A stretch of DNA of 64,000 bases from Acinetobacter sp. ANC 4204 (GCF_002135205.1 NZ_NEFZ01000001.1:248001-312000); one strand, 5' to 3'; positions 8,458 through 19,700 are shown, numbered from the stretch's first letter. Translations and numbers: made by a program. The notes: generated from the letters alone by a model not told the origin.

Positions 8458-9066
8458 CTATTTACGATCAACTTCAACTAAAGCTGTCGAGGCAAAAATA
8501 GTCTGTGGTGCAATCACAGTTTCATTCAAGGGAATGTTTTGCCCATATCTCTGTTGCATGAGTTGCTTGACTTCAGACGAACTTAAATCAAATTGCTTGA
8601 GTTTGGATAACGGAGCCAACTCAATGCCTAAAGCATCATGATAAGCTTTCCAGACTATTTCTGAGCAATATAGCGCACGATTGTCCCACTCAAAATAAAG
8701 ATCATAAGGCTGACCTAAGTATTGTTCTGCGTTCTTGATTAGCTTCTGCTTTTGCTGAACAGTCAAATTTGATTTAAAGCGCTTCACCACATAATGTCGC
8801 TCAACCCCGCAATCAATCCACTGCTGAAGTGCCGTATATTTCACAGGCTGAACTGCCTCTAAAACCCATGCTTTTCCATTTTTATTCACCATTAAACCCA
8901 TATGGCTATAACGAGATTTGGTCGCTTTTTGTATCCCTAAACTTTGTTGAGACTTCGAGACGTGAAAAATAATATCGCCCGTTTGATAGGATGTATTCGC
9001 CCATAGCAGTTGAGGACTTGCCCAAAGTAAAACAGCACTTAAAATCACAACATTGCTATTTTTCAT
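8458..9066 (-). CDS. Exported permuted papain-fold (YiiX/YebB-like) hydrolase
   Basis: 202 residues with an N-terminal signal peptide (MKNSNVVILSAVLLWASPQL, cleavage likely near residue 23). The mature part starts with TGDIIF and carries a histidine at H55 in the SHMG motif and a cysteine at C134 in LYCSEIVW. This order, His before Cys, is that of the circularly permuted NlpC/P60-like YiiX/YebB group. Such proteins are thought to cut amide or lipid ester bonds in the envelope; the substrate is unknown. A Shine-Dalgarno (AAGGAAAA) precedes the ATG. Confidence 0.75.
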   Translation of the reverse strand: MKNSNVVILSAVLLWASPQLLWANTSYQTGDIIFHVSKSQQSLGIQKATKSRYSHMGLMVNKNGKAWVLEAVQPVKYTALQQWIDCGVERHYVVKRFKSNLTVQQKQKLIKNAEQYLGQPYDLYFEWDNRALYCSEIVWKAYHDALGIELAPLSKLKQFDLSSSEVKQLMQQRYGQNIPLNETVIAPQTIFASTALVEVDRK

Positions 9067-9131
9067 CCTAGTTTTCCTTTATTCTTCTTTTTATAGATAC
9101 GACCTATCATTTTTAAAACTATAAAATATTT

Positions 9132-9797
9132 ATGATCTTACATCATCTTCAAAACTCACGTTCACAGCGTATTCTTTGGCTACTTGAGGAACTTGAGCTG
9201 TCTTATGAACTCAAACTTTATGATACAGCACAAGCTAAACAAACCAATCTGAAATTTCCGACGCTCGACATTCCACAAGATGCTCAGACTGTACGATTGA
9301 CTGAAAGCAGTGCCATCGCAGAATACTTATGCCAACTACAGCAGAAGTTGATTATTCAACATGACCATACACAGTATTGGAACTTCTGTTTTTATAGCCG
9401 TTATAGCGATGCCAGTCTCATGCCCAACTTGGCATTGAAACAGGTCTTCCAACACATTAAACAACAAACACCTTTAGTTGTACGTTTTGTGAGTTTAGCC
9501 TTTCAAGGCGCCTTCAATCGCGCTTATTTAAACCCTGAGCTACATCGACAACTTAAACAAATTGATACTCACTTAAGCACGCATTCATACTTTGCAGGCG
9601 ATGTGTTTAGTTATGCGGATATACTAATGTGGTTTCCACTCTATGCAGCCAGTTATGCCACACCGCAGTTTGCTCAGTATCAGGCCATTCAACACTATTT
9701 CACCCAAATACGAAGCAGACCTGCCTTCAATGCTGCAATGGCACGCGGGCAATGGTCTGCTTCCTATTTTGAAGACTATTGGTCTATCACGCAGTAA
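9132..9797 (+). CDS. Glutathione S-transferase family protein
   Basis: 221 residues with an N-terminal thioredoxin-like half and an all-helical C-terminal half. The start LHHLQNSRSQRILWLLEELEL is the typical first strand-helix of bacterial GSTs, and the LTESSAIAEYL motif carries the glutathione-binding ES pair. It probably conjugates glutathione to electrophiles or isomerises them. It converges with an Old Yellow Enzyme gene only 7 bases away, another enzyme of electrophile metabolism, though they are on opposite strands. Confidence 0.88.
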   Translation: MILHHLQNSRSQRILWLLEELELSYELKLYDTAQAKQTNLKFPTLDIPQDAQTVRLTESSAIAEYLCQLQQKLIIQHDHTQYWNFCFYSRYSDASLMPNLALKQVFQHIKQQTPLVVRFVSLAFQGAFNRAYLNPELHRQLKQIDTHLSTHSYFAGDVFSYADILMWFPLYAASYATPQFAQYQAIQHYFTQIRSRPAFNAAMARGQWSASYFEDYWSITQ

Positions 9798-9804
9798 GTT
9801 CTAC

Positions 9805-11049
9805 TTAGGCAGACTTTCTAGAGTTAACTTGCCCTTTAATCACGGCTTTCACATTGCCTTTTAAATAATTAAAAAACACTTTGAGCGGTGACAGTTTCGG
9901 ATTTGGTTGTTTGCCTTCTGCGATATCCTTAAATTGCGCGGCGTACCAGATCACTTCCATAATCGCCATTTTATCAATCATCGAAATACCCGTTTTAATC
10001 TTATCGACTGCATAACGCACATCTTGCCCTGCAATTAAACGGTTGGTCACATCGGGTTCTACCGCAAACGGGCGTGCCATCCCAATAAAATCACACGCAC
10101 CACTTTCTAAGGCTGCATTCATACCAGCCACAGTGCGAAAACCACCTGTCACCATCAACTTACACTGGACATGTTTACGAATTTTTTCAGCAAATTCTAA
10201 AAAGTAAGCCTCACGTGCAATGGTCGACGCTTTACGTTTTTCTTGCTTCACTCCTGCCATCGCAGGTGCTTCATAGCTACCACCTGAAATTTCAATCAAA
10301 TCAATCCCAGCCGCATCAATAGCTTTAAATGTAGCAATGACATCTTCTTCCGAGATTCCACCACGCTGAAAATCTGCTGAATTAAGTTTGACCGAAATAA
10401 TAAACTGATCCGAAGTCGCTGCACGTACCGCTTTATAAATTTCCAATAAAAAACGCATGCGGTTTTCAGCAGAATCACCCCATTGATCTTGGCGTTTATT
10501 GGTCAAAGGTGATAAAAACTGACTAATCAGATAGCCATGTGCGCCATGTAATTGCACTCCTTCAAAGCCTGCTTTTTCACAGATTGCAGCTGAAGTTGCA
10601 AAGCGCTGGATAATATCGAGGATTTCATCTTCGCGAAGCGCTCGCGGCGTTCCAAAGCTCATTGCTAAAGCAGGGCTAAACGGAACTGCTGAAGGTGCAA
10701 CCGTCTCCTTATTTAAACCCTTTGGACATTGACGTCCCGGATGTGACAACTGCACCAATTGCACCATGCCATGTTTTTTACCAATCGCAGCCCATTGTTT
10801 TAATGATTCTAAGTCACGTTCGGTTTCAATCACCACCACACCCGGCTCATTTTTAGCTCGGAAGTCCACCATCACATTACCTGTAATGGCACAGCCTAGG
10901 CCACCCTTTGCCCAAGCCTCATACAAGCCCAAGTGCAAATGATTCGGCTGACCTGCATGATTGGCCAGTGCTTCACTCATCGCCCCTTTAATCATCTTAT
11001 TTTTAAAATGGACCTGGCCAATGTCGATTGCGCTTGCAAGCTGGCTCAT
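9805..11049 (-). CDS. NADH:flavin oxidoreductase, Old Yellow Enzyme family
   Basis: 414 residues, a single FMN-binding TIM barrel without the C-terminal FeS and FAD/NAD domains of full-length 2,4-dienoyl-CoA reductase. The signatures are QLSHPGRQ, the substrate-binding HGAHGYLISQFLSP segment followed by NKRQDQWG, and a C-terminal VTGGFR / FIGMARPF phosphate-binding region. It likely reduces activated C=C bonds with NAD(P)H. A 9-bp inverted repeat upstream looks like an operator. The start ATG at 11049 has AAGGA about 10 bases upstream. Confidence 0.9.
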   Translation of the reverse strand: MSQLASAIDIGQVHFKNKMIKGAMSEALANHAGQPNHLHLGLYEAWAKGGLGCAITGNVMVDFRAKNEPGVVVIETERDLESLKQWAAIGKKHGMVQLVQLSHPGRQCPKGLNKETVAPSAVPFSPALAMSFGTPRALREDEILDIIQRFATSAAICEKAGFEGVQLHGAHGYLISQFLSPLTNKRQDQWGDSAENRMRFLLEIYKAVRAATSDQFIISVKLNSADFQRGGISEEDVIATFKAIDAAGIDLIEISGGSYEAPAMAGVKQEKRKASTIAREAYFLEFAEKIRKHVQCKLMVTGGFRTVAGMNAALESGACDFIGMARPFAVEPDVTNRLIAGQDVRYAVDKIKTGISMIDKMAIMEVIWYAAQFKDIAEGKQPNPKLSPLKVFFNYLKGNVKAVIKGQVNSRKSA

Positions 11050-11073
11050 GAAAATTCATCCTTTAATATTTTT

Positions 11074-11109
11074 TAGTGTTTTTACTCTATGTGTTTTTTG
11101 GCTACAGTC
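11074..11109 (-). promoter_or_regulatory. Candidate promoter of the Old Yellow Enzyme gene
   Basis: Read on the minus strand: TTGACT, about 16 bases, TAGAGT, then a short leader to the ATG at 11049. It lies immediately downstream of the inverted repeat at 11115-11140. Confidence 0.5.
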
Positions 11110-11114
11110 AAGAA

Positions 11115-11140
11115 AATTTGACAATTCATTTTGTCAAATT
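11115..11140. promoter_or_regulatory. Inverted repeat, candidate operator
   Basis: AATTTGACA (11115-11123), eight bases, TGTCAAATT (11132-11140): a perfect 9-bp inverted repeat centred about 80 bases upstream of the Old Yellow Enzyme start and next to its candidate promoter. Spacing of this size suits a dimeric TetR- or MarR-type repressor. No T run follows, so it is not a terminator. Confidence 0.55.
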
Positions 11141-11168
11141 CTCCAACCTTTTATTTACTAAAATAATT

Positions 11169-12758
11169 TTACTGATACTGACTGGCTTGAATCAGTCGGC
11201 GTGTATAGTCAGACTGCGGTTGCTTAAAAAGTTGTTCAGTGGCTTGTAACTCCACAACTCTGGCATGTCGCAAGACCAAAACGTGTTGGCAAAGTGCTCG
11301 TACCACTTGTAAGTCATGACTAATAAACAAATAGCTGATGCCCTGCTCCTGTTGTAGACGGCGTAATAAAGCCACGATCGAACGTTGCGTATTTCGGTCT
11401 AAAGCCGAGGTTGGCTCATCTAAAATCAATAGTTTTGGTTGAAGTACCAAGGCTCTCGCCAAAGCCACACGTTGCCTCTGTCCGCCAGATAGCTCATGTG
11501 GATAATAGCTTTTAAATGTGACTGGTAACTCCACCTGAGATAAGACATTCTCAACACGCTGTGTCCTCTCGAACAAGGACAAAGGTTTTAAGGTCAGACC
11601 TTCCATGATAATTTGCTCAACACTCATACGTGGATTTAAACTTGCAAACGGGTCTTGAAACACGATTTGAAAATCACCGCGAAATGGACGTAATGCTTTT
11701 TGCGAAAGTTGGTTTAAATCATGTCCTCCAAACTGGATCTGTCCTCGACTTTCAATCAACCTTGCTACAGCCAGTGCCAAAGAACTTTTGCCTGCACCAC
11801 TTTCCCCCACTACGCCCAATGAATGCCCTTGAGCAAAGCTCAAGTCCAAAGCTTCAACCGCAGCACGATACTGCGTCGTGCGATTCAACCAGCCTTTTTT
11901 AATCGGAAATTTGACCTCAAGTTGTTTTAAGCTGAGTAAAGGTGCTGCATCTTGTACGCTAATGGCTTGACCAAAAGAATGATTGATTAAGTTTTGAGTA
12001 TAAGGAGACTGCGATTGCTCAAAAATCTGCGTAACCGCCCCTTGCTCTACGACCTTGCCCTGATGGATGACCACAACATCATCAGCATAATGTTTCACCA
12101 AGTTAAGGTCATGGCTAATCAAAATCATGGCCATGTTATGACGCTGTTGTAAAGACTTGAGCAAGTCTAAAATTTGAACTTGTAACATGACATCTAGTGC
12201 TGTGGTGGGTTCATCAGCAATCAAAATATCAGGCTCTTGCACCAGCGCCATGGCAATCATGACCCGTTGGCGCTGTCCACCAGACAACTCATAAGGAAAA
12301 CGTTGCAACACACTTTCAGGATTTGCAATACCCACATCCTCTAGCAAGGCAATTACACGCTGCCGAGCTTGTATTTTCGACCACCCCTGTAACCAAAGAG
12401 TCTCAGCAATGATCTTTTCCACCCGATGTAAAGAATTCAAGGCGGTCATCGGCTCTTGAAAAACCATCGTGATTTTTTGCCCACGAATCGGCCTAAATTG
12501 TGCATCGTTCAGCGCTAAGAGATTTTTTCCATCTAACAGTACTGAGCCTTGCACTTGCAATATTTTCGGCAATAACCCCATCAAGGCTAAAGCGCTGATT
12601 GATTTTCCTGAACCGCTCTCTCCAACCAGTGCTAAAGTCTGCCCAGCACGCAGTTCAAAACTGAGCTGTTCGACCAATACCCGCTCTGCACTTTGAATAC
12701 TCAGTGCATTCACTTTAAGTATCGGTGCTGTACTATTGGCGTCTAGGGTCAAATGCAT
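11169..12758 (-). CDS. yejF: Oligopeptide ABC transporter, fused ATPase YejF
   Basis: 529 residues with two ABC ATPase domains in one chain, as in E. coli YejF. Each half has a Walker A ([16 protein letters not shown]), a signature LSGGQRQRV, and a Walker B ([22 protein letters not shown]). It powers uptake of peptides by the YejABEF importer, which in enterobacteria carries microcin C. It starts within the end of yejE (26-base overlap) and is the last gene of the unit. Confidence 0.95.
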   Translation of the reverse strand: MHLTLDANSTAPILKVNALSIQSAERVLVEQLSFELRAGQTLALVGESGSGKSISALALMGLLPKILQVQGSVLLDGKNLLALNDAQFRPIRGQKITMVFQEPMTALNSLHRVEKIIAETLWLQGWSKIQARQRVIALLEDVGIANPESVLQRFPYELSGGQRQRVMIAMALVQEPDILIADEPTTALDVMLQVQILDLLKSLQQRHNMAMILISHDLNLVKHYADDVVVIHQGKVVEQGAVTQIFEQSQSPYTQNLINHSFGQAISVQDAAPLLSLKQLEVKFPIKKGWLNRTTQYRAAVEALDLSFAQGHSLGVVGESGAGKSSLALAVARLIESRGQIQFGGHDLNQLSQKALRPFRGDFQIVFQDPFASLNPRMSVEQIIMEGLTLKPLSLFERTQRVENVLSQVELPVTFKSYYPHELSGGQRQRVALARALVLQPKLLILDEPTSALDRNTQRSIVALLRRLQQEQGISYLFISHDLQVVRALCQHVLVLRHARVVELQATEQLFKQPQSDYTRRLIQASQYQ

Positions 12759-13746
12759 CGCGCAAAGCCTCCCCGATATACATCAGCAACGCAAGCACAA
12801 TGGCCAAGCTGAAAAAGCCAGACAGTGCTAACCACGGTGCATTTAAATTATTCTTCCCTTGTAACAAAAGCTCGCCCAGTGATGCCGCATCAGGTGGTAG
12901 GCCATACCCCAAGAAATCCAGTGCTGTTAACGCAGTAATATTGGCAGTTAAGATAAAAGGGAGTTGTGACAAGCTAGAGCTGATGGCATTGGGTAAAATA
13001 TGCCGAAAGATAATAGCTCGGTTGGTGACACCTAAACTCCGTGCTGCACGAACATAATCCAACTGGCGCGCTCTTAAAAACTCAGCACGTACCAATGGAG
13101 CCAAAATCGTCCAACTGAATAACAGCATGATGAAAAACAGCCAGTAGATATTGGGGCTGAACATACTGACTAGAATCATCACCATGAACAGCATGGGTAG
13201 CCCACCCCAGACTTCTAAAATGCGCTGCCCAATTAAATCGACCCAACCACCGTAATAACCTTGTATTGCCCCAATCACAATGCCCAATACAGCTGAACTG
13301 AAAGTCAAAATAAAACCGAACAGCAATGAGACACGTAAACCATACAATACACGCGTCAGAACATCACGACCTTGGTCATCTGTCCCGAGCCAATTTTGCG
13401 CCGTGGGTGGTGATGGTACTGGGACAGTTAAATCTACATTGGGAGTTTGATATGAATATTGAATCAACGGCCACATGGCCCAACCTTTTGCTTGAATCAG
13501 CTGTTGGACCACTGGATCTTTATATTCAGTTTCAGTCTCAAAAACACCGCCAAAAGTCGTTTCAGGATAGTGTTTCAATACAGGGAAATACAAAGCATGA
13601 TCATACTTCACCAACAACGGTTTATCATTCGCGATCAGCTCTGCGGCTAAGGACAGTACAAAAACACAAAGAAATAAAATACAACAACTGAGCCCGAGCT
13701 TATTTTGCTTAAATCGTTTGAAACCTGCCTGTAAAATGGGTGACAT
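12733..13746 (-). CDS. yejE: Oligopeptide ABC transporter permease YejE
   Basis: 337 residues. An N-terminal membrane helix is followed by a long periplasmic part, then five or so helices with the binding-protein-dependent transport motif (EFLRARQLDYVRAARSLGV, the EAA loop that contacts the ATPase). The DDQGRDVLTR segment is typical of DppC/OppC-like permeases. Its ATG shares one base with the yejB stop (TGATG), so the two subunits are translationally coupled. Confidence 0.94.
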   Translation of the reverse strand: MSPILQAGFKRFKQNKLGLSCCILFLCVFVLSLAAELIANDKPLLVKYDHALYFPVLKHYPETTFGGVFETETEYKDPVVQQLIQAKGWAMWPLIQYSYQTPNVDLTVPVPSPPTAQNWLGTDDQGRDVLTRVLYGLRVSLLFGFILTFSSAVLGIVIGAIQGYYGGWVDLIGQRILEVWGGLPMLFMVMILVSMFSPNIYWLFFIMLLFSWTILAPLVRAEFLRARQLDYVRAARSLGVTNRAIIFRHILPNAISSSLSQLPFILTANITALTALDFLGYGLPPDAASLGELLLQGKNNLNAPWLALSGFFSLAIVLALLMYIGEALRDAFDPRRQ

Positions 13747-14807
13747 CAGCCTCTCCCTTGCGAATCAAAATGTATTCGCGGATCAATCCACTGATACAAC
13801 ACATCGCCAATCAGACGCAGCAGCAAGCCCAACAAAGTAAAAATGAACAAGGTGCCAAAGATCACAGGATAGTCGCGTTGCACAATCGCCTCAAAGCCCA
13901 ATAAACCTAAACCATCCAGATTAAAAATGATCTCGATAAATAAATTACCTACAAAAAAGTAAGCGATTAAAGCTTCAGGTAAACCTGCTACCACAATCAA
14001 TATTGCATTGCGAAACACATGACCATACAACACTTGAGACTCGGTCAGACCTTTAGAACGCGCCGTTAACACGTAAGGCTTGCTGAGCTCTTCCATAAAC
14101 GAATACTTGGTAAGATAAGTCACCGTGGCAAAACCACCAATCACCATGGCTAACAGCGGTAAAGCCATGTGCCAAAAATAATCTTTAATTTTGCCCCATA
14201 GCGACAAGTCCGCAAAATTTTCCGAAACCAAACCTTGTAAGGGGAACCATTGAAAATAAGAACCGCCTGCAAAAAATACAATCAGAAGAATTGCAAAAAT
14301 AAATGCAGGAACCGCATAAGCCACGGCCAGCAGTAGCGATGTAGACTGATCAAACACCGTACCGTGCAATCGAGCTTTTTTGATGCCCAAAGGAATGGAA
14401 ATCAGATAAATTAACAAGGCACTCCACAGTCCCAAGGACACGGATACAGGTAATTTATCCTTAATCAGTGCTGTAACGGGCTGGTCTTTAAAAAAGCTGG
14501 TGCCGAAGTCCAGTTGCGCATAATTTTTCACCATTTCAAAAAAGCGTACATGCATGGGCTGATCAAAACCATAATGTGCTTTGATCTTTGCGAGCATTTC
14601 ATCACTAAGTCCTTGTGCGCCTTGATAGACATTTGAACCTGCACCTGCACCGCCCAGATTACCCAAAGTTTGCATGACTTCCGCTTGCTGAATAGCTTGC
14701 TCAACAGGCCCTCCAGGCGCAATTTGGATCACAGCAAAATTGATCAACAAAATCAAAAATAAGGTCGGAACAATCAGCAACAGCCTTTTGAATATATAGA
14801 TACGCAT
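13746..14807 (-). CDS. yejB: Oligopeptide ABC transporter permease YejB
   Basis: 353 residues, with an N-terminal helix typical of DppB/OppB-type permeases (RLLLIVPTLFLILLINFAV), about six membrane helices, and an EAA loop (LSKPYVLTARSKGL). It pairs with YejE to form the pore of the peptide importer. The 21-base gap to yejA and the overlap with yejE indicate one operon. Confidence 0.94.
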   Translation of the reverse strand: MRIYIFKRLLLIVPTLFLILLINFAVIQIAPGGPVEQAIQQAEVMQTLGNLGGAGAGSNVYQGAQGLSDEMLAKIKAHYGFDQPMHVRFFEMVKNYAQLDFGTSFFKDQPVTALIKDKLPVSVSLGLWSALLIYLISIPLGIKKARLHGTVFDQSTSLLLAVAYAVPAFIFAILLIVFFAGGSYFQWFPLQGLVSENFADLSLWGKIKDYFWHMALPLLAMVIGGFATVTYLTKYSFMEELSKPYVLTARSKGLTESQVLYGHVFRNAILIVVAGLPEALIAYFFVGNLFIEIIFNLDGLGLLGFEAIVQRDYPVIFGTLFIFTLLGLLLRLIGDVLYQWIDPRIHFDSQGRG

Positions 14808-14828
14808 CTCAAAAACCCCTATGCCAGC

Positions 14829-16670
14829 TTATGGCTTGGTTGCCTGACCTAAATACTGGCTCACCTTTTTTGTCTGTTTAGCATCACTCCACCAATAATC
14901 CAACCCGACATTCAACTGCGGGCTCCGTGCCGGTTTTTGATACATATTCCAATAGGCATACCATTGATCAGCTTTACCATAGGTTGGTATTTGATAATAA
15001 CCTGCACGCAGCAAGCGATCTAAAATACGCGTTTGTACCACCACTTGCTTACGATCAGGTGCTTGAATCAACTGTTGAATCATCTGATCAATCACCGGAT
15101 TTTGAATGCCTGAATAATTATAATTTCCCACCTGATGGGCTGAAGTACTACCCCACAGTTGTACCTGTTCTTTGCCCGGTGTTAAAGACTGCGGCATCGT
15201 TTGTAGGGTCATATCAAAAGCTTGAGTACGCATCCGCTCATAATACTGAGGTGTATCAACCTGTCGAATGTTTAGCTGTATTCCTAGTCGCTTTAGATGG
15301 CGAACAAAAGGCGCAACTTCACGCACAGCATCACTTGGCTGAATCAGAAACTCAAACTGGATCGGCTTATTTTTCTGATCCAACAATTGCCCTTTGGCAT
15401 TATATCTATAGCCATTTTTTAATAAAATCTGTCGTGCGATAAGCAAATTATTTCGATTATAGCCCGATCCATCTGAAGCTGAATAATGCCAATTTTTTAA
15501 AACGCCGTCTCGCTGCACAGGATGCAATTTCGTCAAATAAGGTTTTAAAATTTTGATTTCAGCAGCCGAAGGCAGACCCTTCGCCTCTAGTTCGCTATTA
15601 GAAAAATAACTTTGCAGACGTTGATATTGCCCATAGAACATCGCTTTGTTTTGCCACTCAAAGTCGTAGGCATAAGTTAAAGCTTGGCGAAAATAAATAT
15701 CTTGAAAGGGCTGACGACGAGTATTAAACACAAAACTTTGCGTCGGTATCGGATTGAAATGCTTAAAACGATACTTTTTAATAAGACCTTGTTTCACTGC
15801 GGGAAAGTTATAGGCAGTCACCCATTGTCGTGCGGATTCTTCCTCATGCAAGGTATATAAACCCGCCTTAAATGCAGTAAAAGCAATATCTTTGCTGCGA
15901 TAATACACATAGCCTACACGGTTAAAATTATAGCGCCCTTGGTTGACCTTTAAATCTCTGGCCCAATACTTTGGATTACGCTTATAAACAACCCGCTGCC
16001 CTGCATTGATTTTCTCTAAAACATAAGGGCCTGAGCCTAAAATCGGTTTGACTGAAGTTTTACTGAAATCTTTGCCTTGCCAGTCTTTTTTTGAATAAAT
16101 TGGCATTCTAGCCACAATCAAAGGCATTTCCACATTATTTCGTGTTTTAAAATACATTTTGACGCTGTATTTGGACAACACTTCGGTCTTGGCTAAATCC
16201 GACAAATACATCTGTAAGCCAAAATTGGACTTGCTTTGAAAGATATCAAAACTGAACTTTACATCAGCTGCGGTAACAGCACTACCATCACTAAAGCGTG
16301 CTTTTGGGTTTAAATGAAAAATGATCGCATTAAAATTTTTCGGGTCATAGCTGACCTTTTCTGCCAACAATGGATACATCACTGCAGGCTCATCTAACGA
16401 ACTACTCATGAGTGAATCAAATAAATAATTGGTTCCCTCAACCGCAGTACCGCGACCATTCATGCTGTTTAAGTTATCAAAACTCCCAATGACTGCACGT
16501 GTTAATTCGCCACCCTTCGGTGCCTGCACATTGGCATAAGGCAGATGATCTAATTGGCTGTATTTCGGCATACCATAAGGTGCAATAAAAGGCATGGTCT
16601 GCACTGCAGACCATGCCTTTAAAGGTATCGTTACAAGGCTGAACAGCAAGAGCGTTGTTCTAACCATCAT
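14829..16670 (-). CDS. yejA: Periplasmic peptide-binding protein YejA
   Basis: 613 residues with an N-terminal signal peptide (hydrophobic TTLLLFSLVTIPL, cleavage after AWSA). It belongs to the large family 5 solute-binding proteins (SBP_bac_5), seen in the ARFSDGSAVTAADVKFSF block. It should capture peptides and hand them to YejB/YejE. E. coli YejA is of similar length. It follows mltD by 35 bases on the same strand, so cell-wall cleavage and peptide import may be co-transcribed. Confidence 0.92.
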   Translation of the reverse strand: MMVRTTLLLFSLVTIPLKAWSAVQTMPFIAPYGMPKYSQLDHLPYANVQAPKGGELTRAVIGSFDNLNSMNGRGTAVEGTNYLFDSLMSSSLDEPAVMYPLLAEKVSYDPKNFNAIIFHLNPKARFSDGSAVTAADVKFSFDIFQSKSNFGLQMYLSDLAKTEVLSKYSVKMYFKTRNNVEMPLIVARMPIYSKKDWQGKDFSKTSVKPILGSGPYVLEKINAGQRVVYKRNPKYWARDLKVNQGRYNFNRVGYVYYRSKDIAFTAFKAGLYTLHEEESARQWVTAYNFPAVKQGLIKKYRFKHFNPIPTQSFVFNTRRQPFQDIYFRQALTYAYDFEWQNKAMFYGQYQRLQSYFSNSELEAKGLPSAAEIKILKPYLTKLHPVQRDGVLKNWHYSASDGSGYNRNNLLIARQILLKNGYRYNAKGQLLDQKNKPIQFEFLIQPSDAVREVAPFVRHLKRLGIQLNIRQVDTPQYYERMRTQAFDMTLQTMPQSLTPGKEQVQLWGSTSAHQVGNYNYSGIQNPVIDQMIQQLIQAPDRKQVVVQTRILDRLLRAGYYQIPTYGKADQWYAYWNMYQKPARSPQLNVGLDYWWSDAKQTKKVSQYLGQATKP

Positions 16671-16705
16671 CGGAGATTTCTCTGAAATTGCATTTCAACT
16701 CAATA

Positions 16706-19700
16706 TTAGTTCGGCACCTTAATTACATCACCAATGCGCAACTGCGTATTCGGCTTAATGTCATTGAGCTCAGCCAATTGCGAAGTGTCCATCCCATAAC
16801 GGCTTGCCAGTCCAATTAAGGTATCACCACGTTTCACTGTGTACTGCGTAATCAGTTTCGGGATTTGAATGCTTTGGCCAACTTGTAAGCCCGCACGTGC
16901 ACTGAGGTTATTTAAAGCAGCAAGCTCTGACACCGACATCCCAACACGACTTGCAATTGAGTTTAACGATTCACCTGACTTCACTTTATAGCTTTCAGTT
17001 GCTCGACCTGAATTTGCTTGTGGTTTTGCTGTCACTGTTTCTGTTTTAATTGGCGCCGGATCAACATCACCGTCTATTTTTAAACGCTGACCGACACGAA
17101 CATTGGCCGTACGGCTTAAGTTATTCAGTTCAGCCAAATAGTTAAGCTGTAAGTGATATTTACGCGCAATACTATTTAGGGTTTCACCCGATTTCACCAC
17201 GTGAATATCAGTTGAGTTATTACTTGCAGTCGTTTGTTTTTCGACTGTTTTCGGCATTTCAACAGCAGATACTTCACCCGTTAATTTGAGTTTTTGACCC
17301 GCACGTAAGCCCGCTGTACGACTCATATTATTGAGGTCAGCAATATAGTCCATACCCAAATTATATTTCGAAGCAATCGCAGTTAATGAGTCCCCCGACT
17401 GAACGGTATAAGTATCTGGCACAGTTGAACCCGCAGGGATTTTGATTGTTTGACCGACTTGTAAACCACTATTGCTTGAAATGTTGTTTAAATCCGCAAG
17501 CTCTGACAGGCTCATTTTCGACTGTGAGGCAATGCTATATAGCGTATCACCACGTTGCACTTTATAACTTTCAACTTTGAACTGTGGTGCAGCTTTAGCA
17601 TTATCAATTTTAACAGAAGAGGCTTTTGTATTATTTGCCGCTAAGCTTTTAACATCATTGAGAGGCACATTAATTTTTTGTCCCACCAACAAGTTGCTGC
17701 CCGCATTTAAACCTGGTGTTAAATCTGCCAATTCTTGGTTTGACAGCGCATAGCGGTCTGCAATCAGTTTCAGATATTCGCCACGTTTCACAGTATAAGA
17801 CTGAGTTGCTACTTTAGTTTGGCTAGTCGCTTTCTCATCGTTAGCTTTTGCGCGTGATTGTGCTGTTTCTTTTAAGGAAAGCTTTTGTCCCACACGCACG
17901 CCACTGCTCACACTTAAACCATTATAGTCAGCCAACTGTTTAAGACTTAAACCAAATTCATCTGCAATACCCGTTAAAGTATCATTGGCACGAACGGTAT
18001 AACTATCAGGCTTAGAATCTGTTTTTATAGCAGAACGCGGTTCGACTTTTTCAACCAGAGGTTTTGCGTCATATAAATAAATAGAGGTTCCGACATATAG
18101 TGTAGCATTGGCATCCATTTGATTCCATTTCGCTACATCACGCCAATTCACCCCATTTTTAGCTGCAATTACGGCTAAAGTATCACCCGGTTGTACGGTA
18201 TAAGTTGAACGTTTGCCTTTTGGCGGAACAATTACAATTTCAGAGTCAGTCTTAACAAAGTTTTTACCTTGATTACGTTTCACTTCGTCCGAATCAAGAC
18301 TGGTATTGTCTGCCACCGATTTTGGATATGCAAAGCCTTTAGTCAACTCTTTACCTTGTAGCTCAGCCACAGACTGACTCGTTTGAATTGCAGTCAGTTT
18401 AATTTTGCCATCTAAAGGATCGACAATTTCTGTCCCTTGTGGTGCTAAAGCTTGAATTTCAGCAACCACTTCAGCTTGTTCTGCTTTGGTCGCAACAGGT
18501 TTTAGGACTTCATCAACAGTTTTAGTTTGACCTTCAGCCTGAATGGCTGCAGTTAACTGCTCACGCTCCGCAGCAGAAATCGGGGGTTCAACTGATACTG
18601 GTTTTACAGGTGTCACAGGCGTTACAGCAACAGGAATACGTGGTGCACTTGGAATATCGCTATTGGCAGCAAAGGCTGCTAGTGCACTCGAACCTTTAGG
18701 CGTAGAACCGCGTACGGGGGTACTTACACTTGCGGCACTAGATGACGTTACAGTGGATGTCGTTAACTTCGGCTCAGTTTTGGTTGTTGTTGTCGCCAAA
18801 ACTGGTGGAGTATTTTTCGATGGAGAAATAGTTTTGCTGTTTAAAGTTGGTGGTTCAACCTTGCTCGGTTGGATTGTTTGATTATTTTCAGGCAATTTAG
18901 TATTGGCAGATGCCCATAAACCGCCTGAGCCACCTTGTAACTTCTTCAAACGCGCATCAACTGAAGGGCTCAAATCTGCAGGAATTAAAATTCGCATTGG
19001 ACTTGAACTATCAATCCACTCTCCACGGTGTCCTGGGTTTAACTGATACAATTCGGCTCGGCTTAAACCTGTAATCGACGCAACTTCATTTAAACTCACC
19101 GCGCCCACAGTGACTTCTCTAAAGTGCGGACGGTTCGCAATCGGCGGCAAATTAATGTTATAGGCATTTGGATTTTTAATGATCTGCGCAACTGCCAAGA
19201 AACGTGGTACATAGTTCATGGTTTCTTCAGGCAGTTTTAACGACCAATAATCCGTTGGTAAACCCGCCGCTTTATTGCGGTTAATCGCTTGTTGAATACG
19301 GCCCGGACCTGCATTATAAGCTGCTAGCGCAAGTTCCCATGAACCAAACTGGTTATATAAACTTCCTAAGAATTCATACGCAGCACGCGTTGACTCAACT
19401 ACATCACGTCGGCCATCGTACTGGCTACTTTGTTTTAAGCCATAAATACGGCCAGTACTTGGAATAAATTGCCATAAGCCCGCAGCTGCAGCACTACTGG
19501 TTGCAGCAGGATCATACGAGCTTTCAATCACAGGTAGCAGAGCAAGCTCTGTTGGTAAACCACGACGCTCAGCTTCTTTAACAGTATGATACAAATAACG
19601 TGAAGCACGCGCACTTAAGCGATCCAAATACGGTTGACGTGAAATAAACCAACCGCGCTGTGCATCAATACGTGGATTCCAGTGATCACTGTTCATCTTA

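Noticed and set aside
16706..18220. Repeated LysM segments as possible DNA repeats or CRISPR-like array
   Set aside because: The periodicity is at the protein level (LysM domains); the DNA units differ and have no constant repeat-spacer structure.
18543..18881. 112-codon plus-strand frame inside mltD
   Set aside because: It is antisense to the Ser/Thr/Pro-rich linker; its Val/Gly/Thr composition is a by-product of that repeat-like sequence.
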